A DNA stretch of 64,000 nucleotides from Diadema setosum. Its lineage: Eukaryota > Echinodermata > Echinoidea > Diadematoida > Diadematidae. The translations under genes were made by a program, and so were the position numbers. Location: positions 22,874,103-22,938,102 of the forward strand of contig CM067067.1 in NCBI GenBank assembly GCA_033980235.1, given 5' to 3'. Shown here piece by piece: positions 11,028 through 22,772 of this stretch (the first letter of the stretch is position 1; each line of letters opens with the position of its first letter). The notes under the pieces were generated by a model. The model was not told the DNA's origin. It made no database searches and saw only the letters and a list, made by a program, of their open reading frames with translations.

Positions 11028-11947
11028 TAGCTTGAGTAAATAATTAGTTTGTTGTTTATGTTGTTCTTAGTATGATGATTAATCATAATGACATGATGGT
11101 ATTCATTACAGTGATAGGGCAGATGATGATTATGATAAAGATAATGACAAGACTCAGCATTGCCATTTACACTGTCATAATCATCGCCATTATCGTTACC
11201 ACCACAAAGATTATCTCGAATATCAACCCATCTAATGACTAATCGAGCTTGTCTACACAATGCCGTTTGCAGGCGCACATACAAACGCAAGCACACACAA
11301 TCTCCATTTTCTCCATCATCAAAAAACAGAAAAAAAACAGAAATATGCGAGGGTTTACACCAGATGCAAATGCAATGCATGACATACAACTTTATTTCTT
11401 AAATCAAAATTGTTTTGAGGCAACATGGGCAAAAAGAATTTTAGAATATAGGCAGTTGCTTTACACCCGACCCTATTTTTCATCGGAACGACATAATGAT
11501 GAATTTGGACCCCTTTTAGTCAGCAATGATTATTGACAAATCGTTTAATAGTTGCGGTTATTATGCAAAAAATAAAAAATAAAAATATGAGCGGATATCT
11601 GTATATACATATAAATACATGATATAAAGACATTATTTAGAAACAACATCTGCTAGAAATATGTTACAAGAACATTATATGTCTTAATTCGTTTCAGAGA
11701 ATTACACATCTTTACCGTTTCGTTCCACCATGGTTTCACACAACAGTGGGCTGTGATGGGGTAATACTTTTTTTCTTCAGATTCACCGTATTTACTTTGT
11801 TCGGCACTAATGCAGGAGATTAATACTTATGTCACTGGCAGAAAAACACTATTCAAAGTGCAATGTCATTACTGTTGTGTCCTCGTAACTGTCACAAATG
11901 GTTTCTGTCCATAGCTAAAAGCATTTCGCGTTGTGCTTAAAATCAAG
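10490..11947. other. Downstream flank of gene A
   Basis: Includes poly-G (10530-10550), a (GT)n tract (10996-11023) and AT-rich sequence. No gene is supported; 151-aa and 95-aa ORFs here overlap microsatellites. The gene A 3' UTR must begin at 11947 and run downward. Confidence 0.5.
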
Positions 11948-12234
11948 TTAGTACCCGTGGATCTTGGTCGGGTGATGGACTGGGGGGTTGTCGTCGGGAT
12001 GAAATTCGAGGTAACCCTCCCCGCTCTTTCCGGAGTCCCTCGCCGTCAAGCCAGCCTCGCCCGCGGTCAGATCTTCGTAGCCGTCTTCGTGGGGCGGCGC
12101 CGTGGGTTTCTTGTAGTGAACGGCCGTGGTGACGGCGGCGGCGGCGGCGGTGGTGGTGGTGGTGGTTGTCGGCTTGCAGAAGTCGTGGTAGCGAGGTGGT
12201 GCGTCAGAAGAGTCTTTTGTGTGTGTAGATTTAC
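11948..12234 (-). CDS. Gene A exon 6: cytoplasmic tail
   Basis: Acceptor ggtttcag, stop TAA at 11950-11948. It encodes PPRYHDF (a PPxY motif), a poly-Thr then poly-Ala run, then HEDGYEDL, GEGYLEF and a terminal HGY. The two YxxL/F-type sites are about 18 residues apart, too far for a canonical ITAM. The open Gly-rich plus-strand frame here is antisense shadow. Confidence 0.75.
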
Positions 12235-15200
12235 CTGAAACCATTATGAACATTTACTTCCCGTTAAAACAAATAAAAAAAAAAAATCCTCCACAGCCAC
12301 CACTATCAACAACAACAACAATAACAACATTCTCATTATGATTATCATCATCACTTGTATGACGTTAAAGAAAAAATGAAATCGAGATGTGCACTTTCAC
12401 TGTCCCAAATGATTATCACGCCTTCTCTGCTGGAAGAGCATGTACTATTTTTAAACCATCATGTATTCTTAATTTGTTAGTACTAATCTTAATTCACAAC
12501 GTTCAGGTACCCAATGACAATTTGCCACTTAGACACTGTCAAACAAGGTATTTCGCTTATGAACAATTATAACAACTATTGATGCATAATAATTGAAATC
12601 CAAAAGGAAATTACTCCGGGAAGTACATTTGAAAAGTATGATCGTCAAACGAGTATATTCCATTCACGTTAATTTGAGTTAATTTGCTTAAAGGAAACCA
12701 ACACCCAAAGAGCAATGTGGATTGAGTGAAAGCAGCAACAATAGTAGAACACGTCAGTGCAAGTTTAAGGAAAATGGGACAATCGATGCAAAAGTTATGA
12801 ATTTGTAAAGTTTTGGTGTTGTAATGACTGGATAAGGAGACTACTAGAGTTCATGACGTCGCGTGTGGACAACAATATCAAGAAAATATGAAGATAATTC
12901 TACAAGAATTTATTTTTCATGAAAATTATACATTCCATCAACTTGATACTGACATATTTATGTTGAGGGTAGTAATTATTCCCCCTGCTTCCTAAAAGCG
13001 GTTAGTCAAGTGCTCTTTCATTATGCTAGAAAAGTGAAAGCATGTTGAATTTTCTTAATATTGAGTCCTTTATATTGTTGTCCACACCTGATGTCATAAA
13101 CTCAAGTAGTCTCCTTATCCAGTGGTTCCAATACCAAAACTTTTAAAATTCATAACTTTTGCATCGAGTGTCCGGTTTTCCTCAAACTTTCACTGATGTG
13201 TTCTACTAATGTTGCTGCTTTCGCTCAATCCACATTTCTGTTTGGGTTTTGGTTTCCTTTAAAAATACCCAAACAAACAAGGAAAATTTTATCAAACATA
13301 CGTTCAAGAATATTCCCCTGTTCAACAGGGGAAGTATCAATCTAAATGTTTCATTTTATTTCATCTGACGCAGAACTTGCTTTGAAATGTTGAAAACTTC
13401 CATGTGTTATGCGTTTACTAGTGTCAAACTTTCTACATACCTTTGTCTGCTGGTGTCGTGTTTTTCTTCGACCTCGTGAATCTTCGCGTTGATATTCTGT
13501 AAAATATAAAAGTACAAAAGAGAGGAGAAAAATGAAAGCGAATTATTATTGCTTGGCGTATTAAAGGGACAAAACATACTTGTCATTTACGATAAAAAAT
13601 GTGCTTTTTATTTACGAACAAACCTTAAAATCTAAAGTTTACATCAGCATCTTGAGAGTTGTTAATCTACTTTGTGTAATTGTTTTACGTGATGTCACAA
13701 GACGAAAGAGCATTTCTAAAATTGATTTTAAGAATCAACTGTGAAATAAATGTGTCAATTTACGTATTCAAAGAAAATTTATTTATTGTATTCTTAGTGA
13801 TTAGCTGTCATCTCTGTCAAAAGTAGGAAGTTTTGAATGGATTTTTTGAGGGTCAATTTCCGGTACTCACCTCCGAATGACTTCCTTTCTTCCGCCGCAG
13901 AGGTAGACCACGACCCCTCCGATGCTGATACCTGTGATGAACACCGCCACGGCGACAATGACCACGGCCACGAACTTCTGCAGGGTATCGTCCATCATCA
14001 TCATGTCGTCGTGGGGAACGGGGTCGACGGTCGTCTCCTCGGGAGGGGCAATGATGGTGGTGGACTGGGAAGGAGTCGGAGGCGTGGTCCTGCCATCTGC
14101 GCGTGCGCAAGGACAGGTAGAGTGATCACGATTAGTTTGCGATACTGGATACCATTTTAAGATACGTGTAACAAGACGTGTATAGTCTACTCTGCAAATA
14201 CATATAGAGCTCATTTCGTTTATAGGAAATGCCTCTGAGGTAAGCTCGACATCTCGCCTAGTTTTTCCCTACTGAAGATTACTCTTAGTTATTTCAATTT
14301 CAATTTCAATTTTATTTTCGTATTCCATACATAAAATATAACAAAATATAATAATACAGAATGTCCAGCTTGGATATATACAAAAAGAAATAGGAATACA
14401 AACATAGTACATAGCGGTCGATGTCTCATTTTCAATCAAAGTAAAGAATGCAAGGAGAAATACGATGGTACCTACTAAAAAGCAATGCTTGTTGAGTGTA
14501 GGTCCCAACAAAAGCCTAGTTATGTCATGAAAGGTCTTGTAGGATACAGATAGTGGGCACGCAGTGGGCATCACGTAATCATGACACTTACAGATTGGCA
14601 CTGGTGTAACAGTTTAGACATTCAGCAGTGCTTATACAGCAAGCCACATATTTCATGAGATGGCGGAGGGGACAGTTATTCCGAGTGTGTGTTTCTTTCT
14701 TTATAATATATAATTGTCATACCATTAACCATCCTGCAGGGGAGGTTGCCTTTATCATAGTCATTAACCATCTACGTCCCATATTAATTTTCTGTCCATA
14801 GGTACACTGTAAAACATCGGTGTTAGATTTAACACCACGGGTGTTAAATCTAACACCGATCAAACTTCAATAAAGGACCACACCCACAGGTGTTGAAAAT
14901 GCACTGTGATGGTGTTGAAAAGTGTTCACCTGACACTTCGTGGTGTTAATTTGACACTGTACCTGGTGTTATTTTGACACTGTACTGGTGTTAATTAAAA
15001 AATGACACCACATGGTGTTGATTTGATATTTGTTGGTGTTAATATCAATGGTTTAACACCCGTCCAGCTTCAATAAGAGACCATACCAGCTGGTGTTACT
15101 TTGGTGTAAATTTATTTTCACATTTTTTCAAAAATCTAGTATTTTAATGTAAAATTTTTGATCGTCTTGTTTAAATTAAAAATCAACAAGAAGTGCAGTT

Positions 15201-16662
15201 ACTAAGAAACTCTTCAAAAAACAGTTTAAAATTTGGAGATGACACCCGGAGGTGTTAATTTAAATGAGCGCCGAAAATTTAACACCAGCTCGGTGTTCAC
15301 TATTTAACACCGGACTTTTTGCAGTGTATGTGTGTAAGATCTGTACATATTCGACTCATAAGCACGGAAAGGGTTAGTGGTTATTTTACGTCCGAAAGAG
15401 GTAACTTACTCAGCGGCTCGCAGACGCCTTCAACCTCCATGAAACCCGGACAGCATTTCCGCACCTTGCCGTAGGCCAGTCTTGTTACCTGGCGGTACGC
15501 GAGTTCGTAGGCTAACCTGGTAAAATCCAAGAAACAACGAATATGCAAAAGGGATTGCACATTAGAATGGAAGAGCGAAATAATCATCACGAAAAAAAAA
15601 AGGAAACTCAGAAACAAAACAAAAAACCAATACATTTTAGCTGCCATTAATATCTTGCACTTCGTTGAAATTAATGGATTGTGAAAGCATTTTAACAGAC
15701 TTTCGAGGTATGCAGCTGTTGTTATACCCACCTGTACTTTCTGCAGTGTGCTAAATGCAACCAGCCGCATCGAGTTCGAGTCGCAACCTTCCGCGTGGCT
15801 TGGTAAGATTCCTTAACAGTTAGAGTCACGCTGTTGAAAAGGAAAAAAAAAAATCATAAAATTATCAAGTAAATGAATATACAAAAAATTGCATCATTTA
15901 ATGAATATCGCATATTTGATATAGAAATAAAATCAGTTGAATACAAAAGATGGAAATAGAAGCTAGAGGAGAAAAATTAATGCGAAAGAAAAAAATAATG
16001 CATCCAGAACTTGTATTGTATCGTGCTTTCGTTAGGTTCTTATTGTTCACCGTACTACAGCTGGTTATAGGGAGTGAGATTTGTCATAACTACACTACAC
16101 GAGGTAGAAGGGAAAGATTGGAAAGGACAGCAAATAAGAGTCGTTAATAAGTCACGCATGGCTTATCTTTATCAAGTTCACGGAAAATAATGATTTAGGG
16201 GGCAAGCGATTATGTCTTACTGTTGGGTAGAAATGAGACGTTTTGTACGGAATAACATACTACAGGCCCTGAAAGAGTAATGGTATAATACCAGTTCCAC
16301 TACCTGACGATCTTCGTGCATCGACCAGGCTCCAGGGATGGCGATACAGTAACCTGCCGCTCCTCACGATCGTGCTCGTTTGGGGTTTCGTGATCAGGCT
16401 CAAGGGTTACGTGATCGTAGCCATAGTCGTGTCCTCGACCGTGTCCCGCTGGACCGTGGTCATGTCCTCTATGACCGTGATCATGTGTGTGATCGCGTCC
16501 ATGGTCATGTCTGCCAGGTCCGTGGTCGTGCCCTGCGGGACCGTGATTGTGCCCAGCTGGGCCGCGATCGCGGCCATGACTTCCTGGACCAGGACCAGCA
16601 TCAACGGTGGCAACGATGACCACAATAAGTATGGCTGAGATTACGGTCAACTTAAGCCTCAT
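11948..16662 (-). CDS. Gene A: EMI-domain single-pass receptor without EGF modules (6 exons, 377 aa)
   Basis: Six exons (minus strand: 16662-16304, 15830-15732, 15516-15410, 14096-13871, 13496-13441, 12234-11948) join in frame with GT/AG borders to 377 codons plus TAA. Order: signal peptide (about residues 1-22), His/Gly/Asp-rich segment (23 to about 85), EMI domain (about 114-187, with GW, KCCPGF and a last Cys), Pro/Thr-rich stalk, transmembrane helix (about 230-255), basic juxtamembrane stretch, and a 122-residue tail. Tail tyrosines sit in PPRY, GYEDL, GYLEF and a C-terminal HGY. EMI domains with EGF repeats typify MEGF10/Draper/CED-1 engulfment receptors; here no EGF module follows. Exon phases equal those of the receptor gene at 62907-39812, so I infer paralogy. 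Ligand and function are unknown; a cell-surface adhesion, engulfment or immune role is an inference. Confidence 0.8.
12692..13258. mobile_element. TTAA-flanked 567-bp palindromic MITE in gene A intron 5
   Basis: Flanked by TTAA (12688-12691 and 13259-13262). Ends AGGAAACCAACACCCAAA / TTTGGGTTTTGGTTTCCT; arms share blocks such as GGATAAGGAGACTACT. TTAA duplication is typical of piggyBac-type elements. Confidence 0.8.
13441..13496 (-). CDS. Gene A exon 5: basic juxtamembrane microexon
   Basis: 56 nt between acceptor attttacag and donor G|gtatgt, phase 2 to 1. It encodes ISTRRFTRSKKNTTPADK, a positively charged juxtamembrane stretch. It is too short for routine ORF detection; support comes from the phase fit and both splice sites. 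Confidence 0.65.
13871..14096 (-). CDS. Gene A exon 4: stalk and transmembrane helix
   Basis: Acceptor acgcgcag, donor AG|gtgagt, phase 1 to 2, 226 nt. A Pro/Thr/Ser-rich stalk with an acidic DDMMMMDD patch precedes about 26 hydrophobic residues starting FVAVVIVAVAVF, followed by basic GGRKEVIRR as stop-transfer. Polarity fits type I topology with the C terminus inside. Confidence 0.8.
14283..14600. repeat. Probable LINE 3' fragment
   Basis: A TTTCAA-type short tandem run (14294-14314) heads an AT-rich stretch like the 3' end of CR1-like LINEs on the minus strand. No reverse transcriptase is left. It lies in gene A intron 3. Confidence 0.35.
14805..15326. mobile_element. 522-bp TA-flanked MITE in gene A intron 3
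   Basis: Ends CACTGTAAAA... and ...TTTTTGCAGTG are flanked by TA on both sides, as for Tc1/mariner insertion. The interior repeats GGTGTTAA/TTAACACC many times. Confidence 0.75.
15410..15516 (-). CDS. Gene A exon 3: EMI domain, CCPGF end
   Basis: Acceptor ttttaccag, donor A|gtaagt, phase 2 to 1, 107 nt. It contains three Ala-Tyr steps followed by KCCPGF and GVCEPL, the diagnostic C-terminal EMI signature (Cys-Cys-Pro-Gly-aromatic, then a final Cys). Confidence 0.8.
15732..15830 (-). CDS. Gene A exon 2: EMI domain, first part
   Basis: It lies between a polypyrimidine acceptor (ttttcaacag) and donor AG|gtgggt, phase 2 to 2, 99 nt. It encodes RCGW and HCRKY, matching the central EMI pattern of a Cys-Gly-Trp turn followed by a Cys in an Arg/Tyr-rich strand. 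Confidence 0.75.
16304..16662 (-). CDS. Gene A exon 1: signal peptide and His/Gly-rich segment
   Basis: The ATG at 16662 is preceded by A at -3. It opens a basic then strongly hydrophobic leader ending near VDA, followed by a low-complexity stretch built from variants of PAGHDHG and GHDHG, then an acidic linker and RCTKIV, the first EMI cysteine. The donor is AG|gtagtg in phase 2. The repeat suggests metal binding or pH sensing but no enzyme-like motif. Antisense frames over this exon are also open and are shadows. Confidence 0.8.
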
Positions 16663-18119
16663 TTTTTGTTACTTTCAGCGACTGATTAAAACGGAGAGCA
16701 GTGGTATAGGCCTAGATAAGAGAAAGAAACAAGGAAGGGGGGGGGGGAGAGGGGCTTTAGTGAAATGCTCGAAGAGAAAACTCATCAGTGACTTACAAAG
16801 CTGTAAAAACAATTATGCAAGAAGGCCGATTAAAAAAAGTCATATTTTTTTTTTAACCCAAACGGATTTCTATCCTTTGCTTTTCAATTGTATTTGCATT
16901 AATATTTGACGAAAAAAAGAAGAAGATTTGAGCACTTCAGTAATTGAGAATTAGTAATGAAATGAACTGAGCCCATAAAGCTCATAAACAATGGTAGATC
17001 GCCATCTTCGTGGCGCCCATAGGACCAGAAAAGTGGTTAGTAATCATGATGAGCACATGGATTCCGTAAAACACTAAATGCTCTGCGATCTAAAGATAAT
17101 TAAATACAACTGATGAAATACTTTGTAAACTGACAACCATGGATTTACAATGTTGTAGCTCTATGCTGTAACATTGAATCAAGGTACATTGCGCAGAACT
17201 AGTTTGATAGTTTACCTGCAGTTCGAGGAAGCTTGGAGTCGTTAAAGTCTTGGAGTCTTGGAGCAGGGGGACCGTCTTTCCGAAAGTGTTTTGGAATCGA
17301 GTCGAACGTAGCTAAGACTCTGGACTCACTCACACCCAATCTCGTATTCTCTGAGGCCGAAGACTCTGGTGCCATGACACCGTCAAGGTGGCGTATTTAT
17401 CCCCAGAAATCATGGGTATCCCGGTCTCATTGGAGACGTACACCGGATGTGATGCCTGCAACAATGCCAATCCGGAAGCATCGTCCCACTCTGTACTGAC
17501 TAACGGAAGTATAAACTGTCGAGCAATATTTTTAGAAATATTTGGGCAAGAACTGGAGTGCGACGTGTAAGTATCAGAACTGGGTTACATGCATGGACTG
17601 TTTTCTTTTCTGACGGTTGCCAGGCGAGTGACTGGCTATGATTTTGTGCTTTCGGGAGTTTTGCTTACTTTTGTTTCTGTTTTTAGAAATCTGAAAGGAG
17701 AAAGTGTACATTCATCGTAGCTACAAAGTGCCCCTATCATTTCCTGGCGCTCCATCTTGTTAATTTCACTGCTTGGTGTCGGCCTCGAAGTTTGATGAAC
17801 TTGGTGACTCGACTTGATGGTGTATGACTATAATGGTATTGCTGAAACGGATGATGTATGACTATAATGGTACTGCTGAAACAAAACAAAATCAAATAAT
17901 GCATCGATAACACTCCGATGATGAGAATGATACAAGCATAATATTCATTAAAAACAGTGACACTTCATCGTTGATGAATGATTCATTGTTTGCTTGTTTG
18001 TTTACTTTATGTCGTCATCAGGTCCGCCCACAATTAACGAGAAAATTCAACTAAAAAATAAAACTTCAAAAGAAAGAAAAAATATATTCCCTACAGAATA
18101 ATACAATAAATAATAAAAT
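16663..18119. other. Upstream flank of gene A
   Basis: It should contain the gene A promoter. I see no convincing TATA element. Short plus-strand ORFs at 17233-17570 have no recognisable family. A tandem pair GATGTATGACTATAATGGTA lies at about 17815-17880. Confidence 0.45.
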
Positions 18120-18550
18120 ATAGGAGGAAATATGGAAAATACGATATTTTGAAATTTCACATATTTTCGGAAATCTTTTGGACAACATTTCTTGACTAGT
18201 CCTTATGAATTATACTGAGATCAGCAAGTTGACGATGTCATGTTCTCACAATTTCTTGTTTTTATACAGAAATGACAACAATCTCATATTTCTGCTGTAT
18301 AAATGTAAAACTTGTCTTAAAACCACCTAAAAAAAAAAGAAGAACAACAAATGTTAGCTGTGAAATATCTTGGTATGGGAACATGGTTTACTTGTATTGG
18401 CTATCATTTTCTGAATTTCATATCATTCATGGAAACTTGTGAGGGTATGACATCATCATTTGGTTCATTTGAATGATCATAAGGACTACATTGTCAAGAT
18501 AATGCAATGTTTTCCGAAAAAATGTGAAATTTCAAAATGTCGTATCTTCC
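18120..18550. repeat. Palindromic AT-rich MITE-like element
   Basis: TTTTGAAATTTCACATATTTTC near 18148 pairs with the inverted copy near 18520; inner arms share CATAAGGACTA-type blocks. About 430 bp in total. Confidence 0.65.
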
Positions 18551-18962
18551 TTATTTCTTATCCGATTTGTTGTTGTTGTTGTTGTTGTCATTTTGGTGTC
18601 ATTCTGCTAGTACGGCCTTCTTTCTCTTTCTTTTGAAGTTTATTCATTTTGGGGGTGTATTTACTCTTTAACGCGTGTCGTCTCTTCGCATACCACATAA
18701 TAATGTTATCAAAGTTTAGTTGAATAATGTGTATAATCTGTAGTATAATACGGTCTACAGTTACGCGCATTATGTTCTGCATGTGCTCCTACTCGTATGT
18801 TTCTGTGTTCATCTTTACATCTCTCTCTCAGTGATGCCAAGTTAAAAAAAAAACTTTTGTGAGTGAGATTTTCATGACTTGGTGTCGGGGGTGTCCCCCC
18901 TCCCATGGTAGCTATAGGGATTTTTTTTTTTTTTTAATTATTAGCTCTTAATGATGAGATCC

Positions 18963-19110
18963 GGGGCCCGTTTCATAAAACTTGTTATCAGTGACAACTG
19001 CCACATGTCTATGACAAATTTGCTCTCAGCCAATCAGCTGCAAGGATTTCAGTAGCTTGTCACATCTATGACAACTTGTCACTGATGACAAGTTTTATGA
19101 AACAGGCCCC
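18963..19110. mobile_element. MITE with GGGGCCCGTTTCATAAAACT ends
   Basis: 148 bp with inverted ends of about 40 bp, including CTTGTTATCAGTGACAA and its partner TTGTCACTGATGACAAG. Confidence 0.8.
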
Positions 19111-19348
19111 TGGTGCATACTTAAGTAACTATTTTCTACTTATTTTGAAAGACAAAAGGGAAATATACCTTCAATTGCAACTATCACTTTAATCCTTTGA
19201 GCTATGCTCCTTATTTTTGGCCCAAGTTGCAGACTTCACCCGATGCGTGAGAAAAAATGGGTGCCATGCGTGAGATCGTGAGACAGACCCTAAATGCTTG
19301 AGTCTACGCAAAATGCGTGAGACTTGGTAGCTCTGCTCTCTCTCTTAC

Positions 19349-19349
<1 letters not shown>

Positions 19350-19391
<42 letters not shown>

Positions 19392-19397
19392 ACACAC
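19350..19397. repeat. (CA)n then (CT)n microsatellite
   Basis: Long uninterrupted CA dinucleotide repeat followed by CT. ORFs across it are artefacts. Confidence 0.9.
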
Positions 19398-19399
19398 TC

Positions 19400-20516
19400 T
19401 CTCTCTCTTCCTGCCTCTATTATATTTCTCTCTCCTTGTGGACCGAATATACTATTCTTTACGAACTTCTTGGTTTTTCAGCAACTTTTTCCTCCTAAAA
19501 GTAGTGATATCTATCCAACTCATTAAACGCTTTTTTTTTTATTGGTTTTGGTTTCTTTCCCCTCATTATTTGTAATAATCAACTTCGGATTACAAGTACT
19601 ATGTGGTGTTTTTTCTGCATTTATTCAAATTAATGAATTCGTGCGTCGAGTTGTTTTTATTTCAACTGATTGACAAATTGCCCTGCCTACACCGACGTAA
19701 ATAGCACCGAATTAATCAGTGTTTTAGTAAAAGCTATTGTCACTACAGCTATGTGTAGTGAGATATAAGTTCAAGGACTTTGTTATGTAACAAGTCAAGA
19801 CTAACTGTGTGTGAAACAGGTCTGAATTGACTAGGCTATACAAGAACCCCAATGTCAAGATAAGCCCCCTCTCCTTCCGAGTTAACGTAAACATTACATA
19901 AAGACTCCTTTGTTTCATCCCAAGTTTAAGAGGTGGTCAGTGTTTGGAAGTAGCCCCCCTGTGTAACAGTGTATAGAAAGTTCAGTACAGCCAAGGACTC
20001 TGTGAAGTGCAGTTGTGTCCAGAACAAGAAGGCAAATTCTGTGATGCCAGTAAGGCCCGAATGCGGTAAGAAACAGCAATCCTTACTATGTACTTTTGTG
20101 TAGTCATTGTATATATTCCATATGTGCTTCTATGTTGTAAGAAAGTTAGTTAGATGATGCTATGTAAGATACTGACTTTAGTAGACAAAAGAGTTGTGGT
20201 TCAGGTGGATGTTTGCTCCCATGAGTGCTTGTCTTTGTTTGTGTGTGAGTAGTGCATGCATATGAGTAGTGTGTGGAGATCAGGTGAATGCTGTTGCTGT
20301 GTGAATTGTAGTGTTCAAACTTTTATATGTAATTAGTATAGATGTTGGTGATTATCATGCATATGACCTAGTTAAATTCATAATCACAGATTTTAGAGTA
20401 GAACAACTCTGGGATAAATAGGCGATATTTCATATCCTCAGTCTTTTTCATGCTTGTAATACGTTAGTAACATATGATAGTATATAGAGGTTACTCATTT
20501 TTGTGGTATGCGAGAT
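19400..20516. other. Spacer before the fold-back element
   Basis: About 75 bp near 19665-19740 is an inverted relative of 25845-25920. The rest is AT-rich with no gene recognised. Confidence 0.45.
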
Positions 20517-22716
20517 AGTCTGGGTGCCAAAGCCACATTTTGGGCCTAACCTTGTTTTACCGTCCACCCAATGTTTTTTGATGGTTCTACCCTATTTCGA
20601 GGGTGCTGAATCCGAATCTGGATGATGCAACTCTTGCATCCTTGAGGGTTTTGAGATATTCAAGATGGCTGCCAAAATGGCCGCCCAAACCGAAAATTCC
20701 CATGTATTTCCTTCTAAATGGTGAGAAATTGAAAATAATATATGGTTTTACCCTATTTCGAGGGTGCTGAATCCAAATCTGGATGATGCAACTCTTGCAT
20801 CCTTGAGGATTTTGAGATATTCAACATGGCAGCCAAAATGGCCGCCAAGACCGGAAATTCCCATGTATTTCCTTCTAAATGGTGAGTAAGTGAAAACTAT
20901 TGATTCATCTACCCTATTTCAAGGGCGCTGAATTCGATTATGGATGATGCAACTCTTGCATCCTTGAGGGTTTTGAGATATTCAAGATGGCCACTAAAAT
21001 GGCCGCCCAGACCGGAAATTCCCATGTATTTCCTTCTAAATGGTGAGAAATTGAAAACAAATGATGGTTTTACCCGATTTCGAGGGTGCTGAATCCAAAT
21101 CTGGATGATGTAACTCTTGCATCCTTGAGGATTTTGAGATGATGGCCGCCAAAATGGCCGCCAAGAACGGAAATTCCCATGTATTTCCTTCTAAATGGTG
21201 AGTAAGTGAAAGCAATTGATTCATCTACCCTATATCAAGGGTGCTGAATTCGATTCTGGATGATGCAACTCTTGCATCCTTGAGGGTTTTGAGATATTCA
21301 AGATGGCCGCCAATTAAAACTAGAAATGCTGATGAATTTCCTTCTAAATGATGAGAAATTGAAAACAATTGATGGTTTTACCCTGTTTGGAAGGCGCGGA
21401 ATCCGAATCTGGATGATGGAACTCTTGCATCCTTGAGGGTTTTGAAATATTCAAGATGGCCACCAAAATGGCCGCCAAGACCGGAAATTCCCATGTATTT
21501 CCTTCTAAATGGAGAGAAATTGAAAACAAATGATGTTTTTACCCTATTTCGAGGGTGCTGAATCCAAATCCGGATGGTGTAACTCTTGCATCTTTGAGGA
21601 TTTTGAGATGATGGCCGCCGAAATGGCCGCCAAGAACGGAAATTCCCATGTATTTCCTTCTAAATGGTGAGTAAGTGAAAGCAATTGATTCATCTACCCT
21701 ATATCAAGGGTGCTGAATCCGATTCTGGATGATGCAACTCTTGCATCCTTGAGGGTTTTGAGATATTCAAGATGGCCACCAAAATGGCCGCCGAAATGGC
21801 CACCAATTGAAACTAGAAATTCCCATGTATTTCCTTTTAAATGATGAGAAATTGAAAACAATTGATGGTTTTACCCTGTTTGGAGGGTGCTGAATCCGAA
21901 TCTGGATGATGCAACTCCTGTATCCTTGAAAATTTTGAGATATTCAAGATGGGAAATTCCCACGTATTTCATTCTCAATGGTTCAAAATTGAGAACAATT
22001 GATGGTTTGATCCTATTCCGATTTCAAAATGGCCGCCAAGACCGGAAATTTCCATGTATTTCAATTTTAATAGTTCGAAATTGAAAACAATTTTATCGAT
22101 GATTCTACCCCATTTCGAGAACTGTGCTGAATGCGAATCTGGACGATGCAACCCTTGCGTCATTGAGAGTTTGAAGATATTCAAGATAGCCGCCAAAATG
22201 CTCGCTATGAAAAATTGATAACAATTATTGGTTTTACCCTATTTCAGGTTTTCCTCAATGGCAAAATCTAAACCCAACTATACTCTGCTGATACACGAAC
22301 GCATATTGTAGTTCTTTTATCCCAGTTTGAACTTGCTTTACAGTGAAACCAGCTCTACCGGATGTCTTGGAGTTGGAACGATACAGCTGTGTGCCAGCAA
22401 TAAATCCTGCAAGACTACAGATGCGGTTGAATATTTTGAAAGATTACACTTTCATCTACATATCATGGATATGTTTTGAACACTAACAATCAGTGGACAA
22501 GACGTGCCCATCTCGATCATATTGTGATAGTGATGTAGAGAAGTTTGCTGAGATTCCCAACATTACCTGTCTTAATTTATGAACAGTTTTAATCGTTTCA
22601 TCCATGAACACTCACATTGCTTAATATTGGTTTATATTGGTGGTTTTGATGACATTGTTGAAGACACGAGTTGGACATTTTTATAGTTATGCTTCATATT
22701 TTTCTTCAATATGATG

Positions 22717-22772
<56 letters not shown>

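Noticed and set aside
16372..16638. Plus-strand ORFs over gene A exon 1
   Set aside because: Shadows of the His/Gly repeat; the minus-strand frame alone has a signal peptide and phase-fitting donor.
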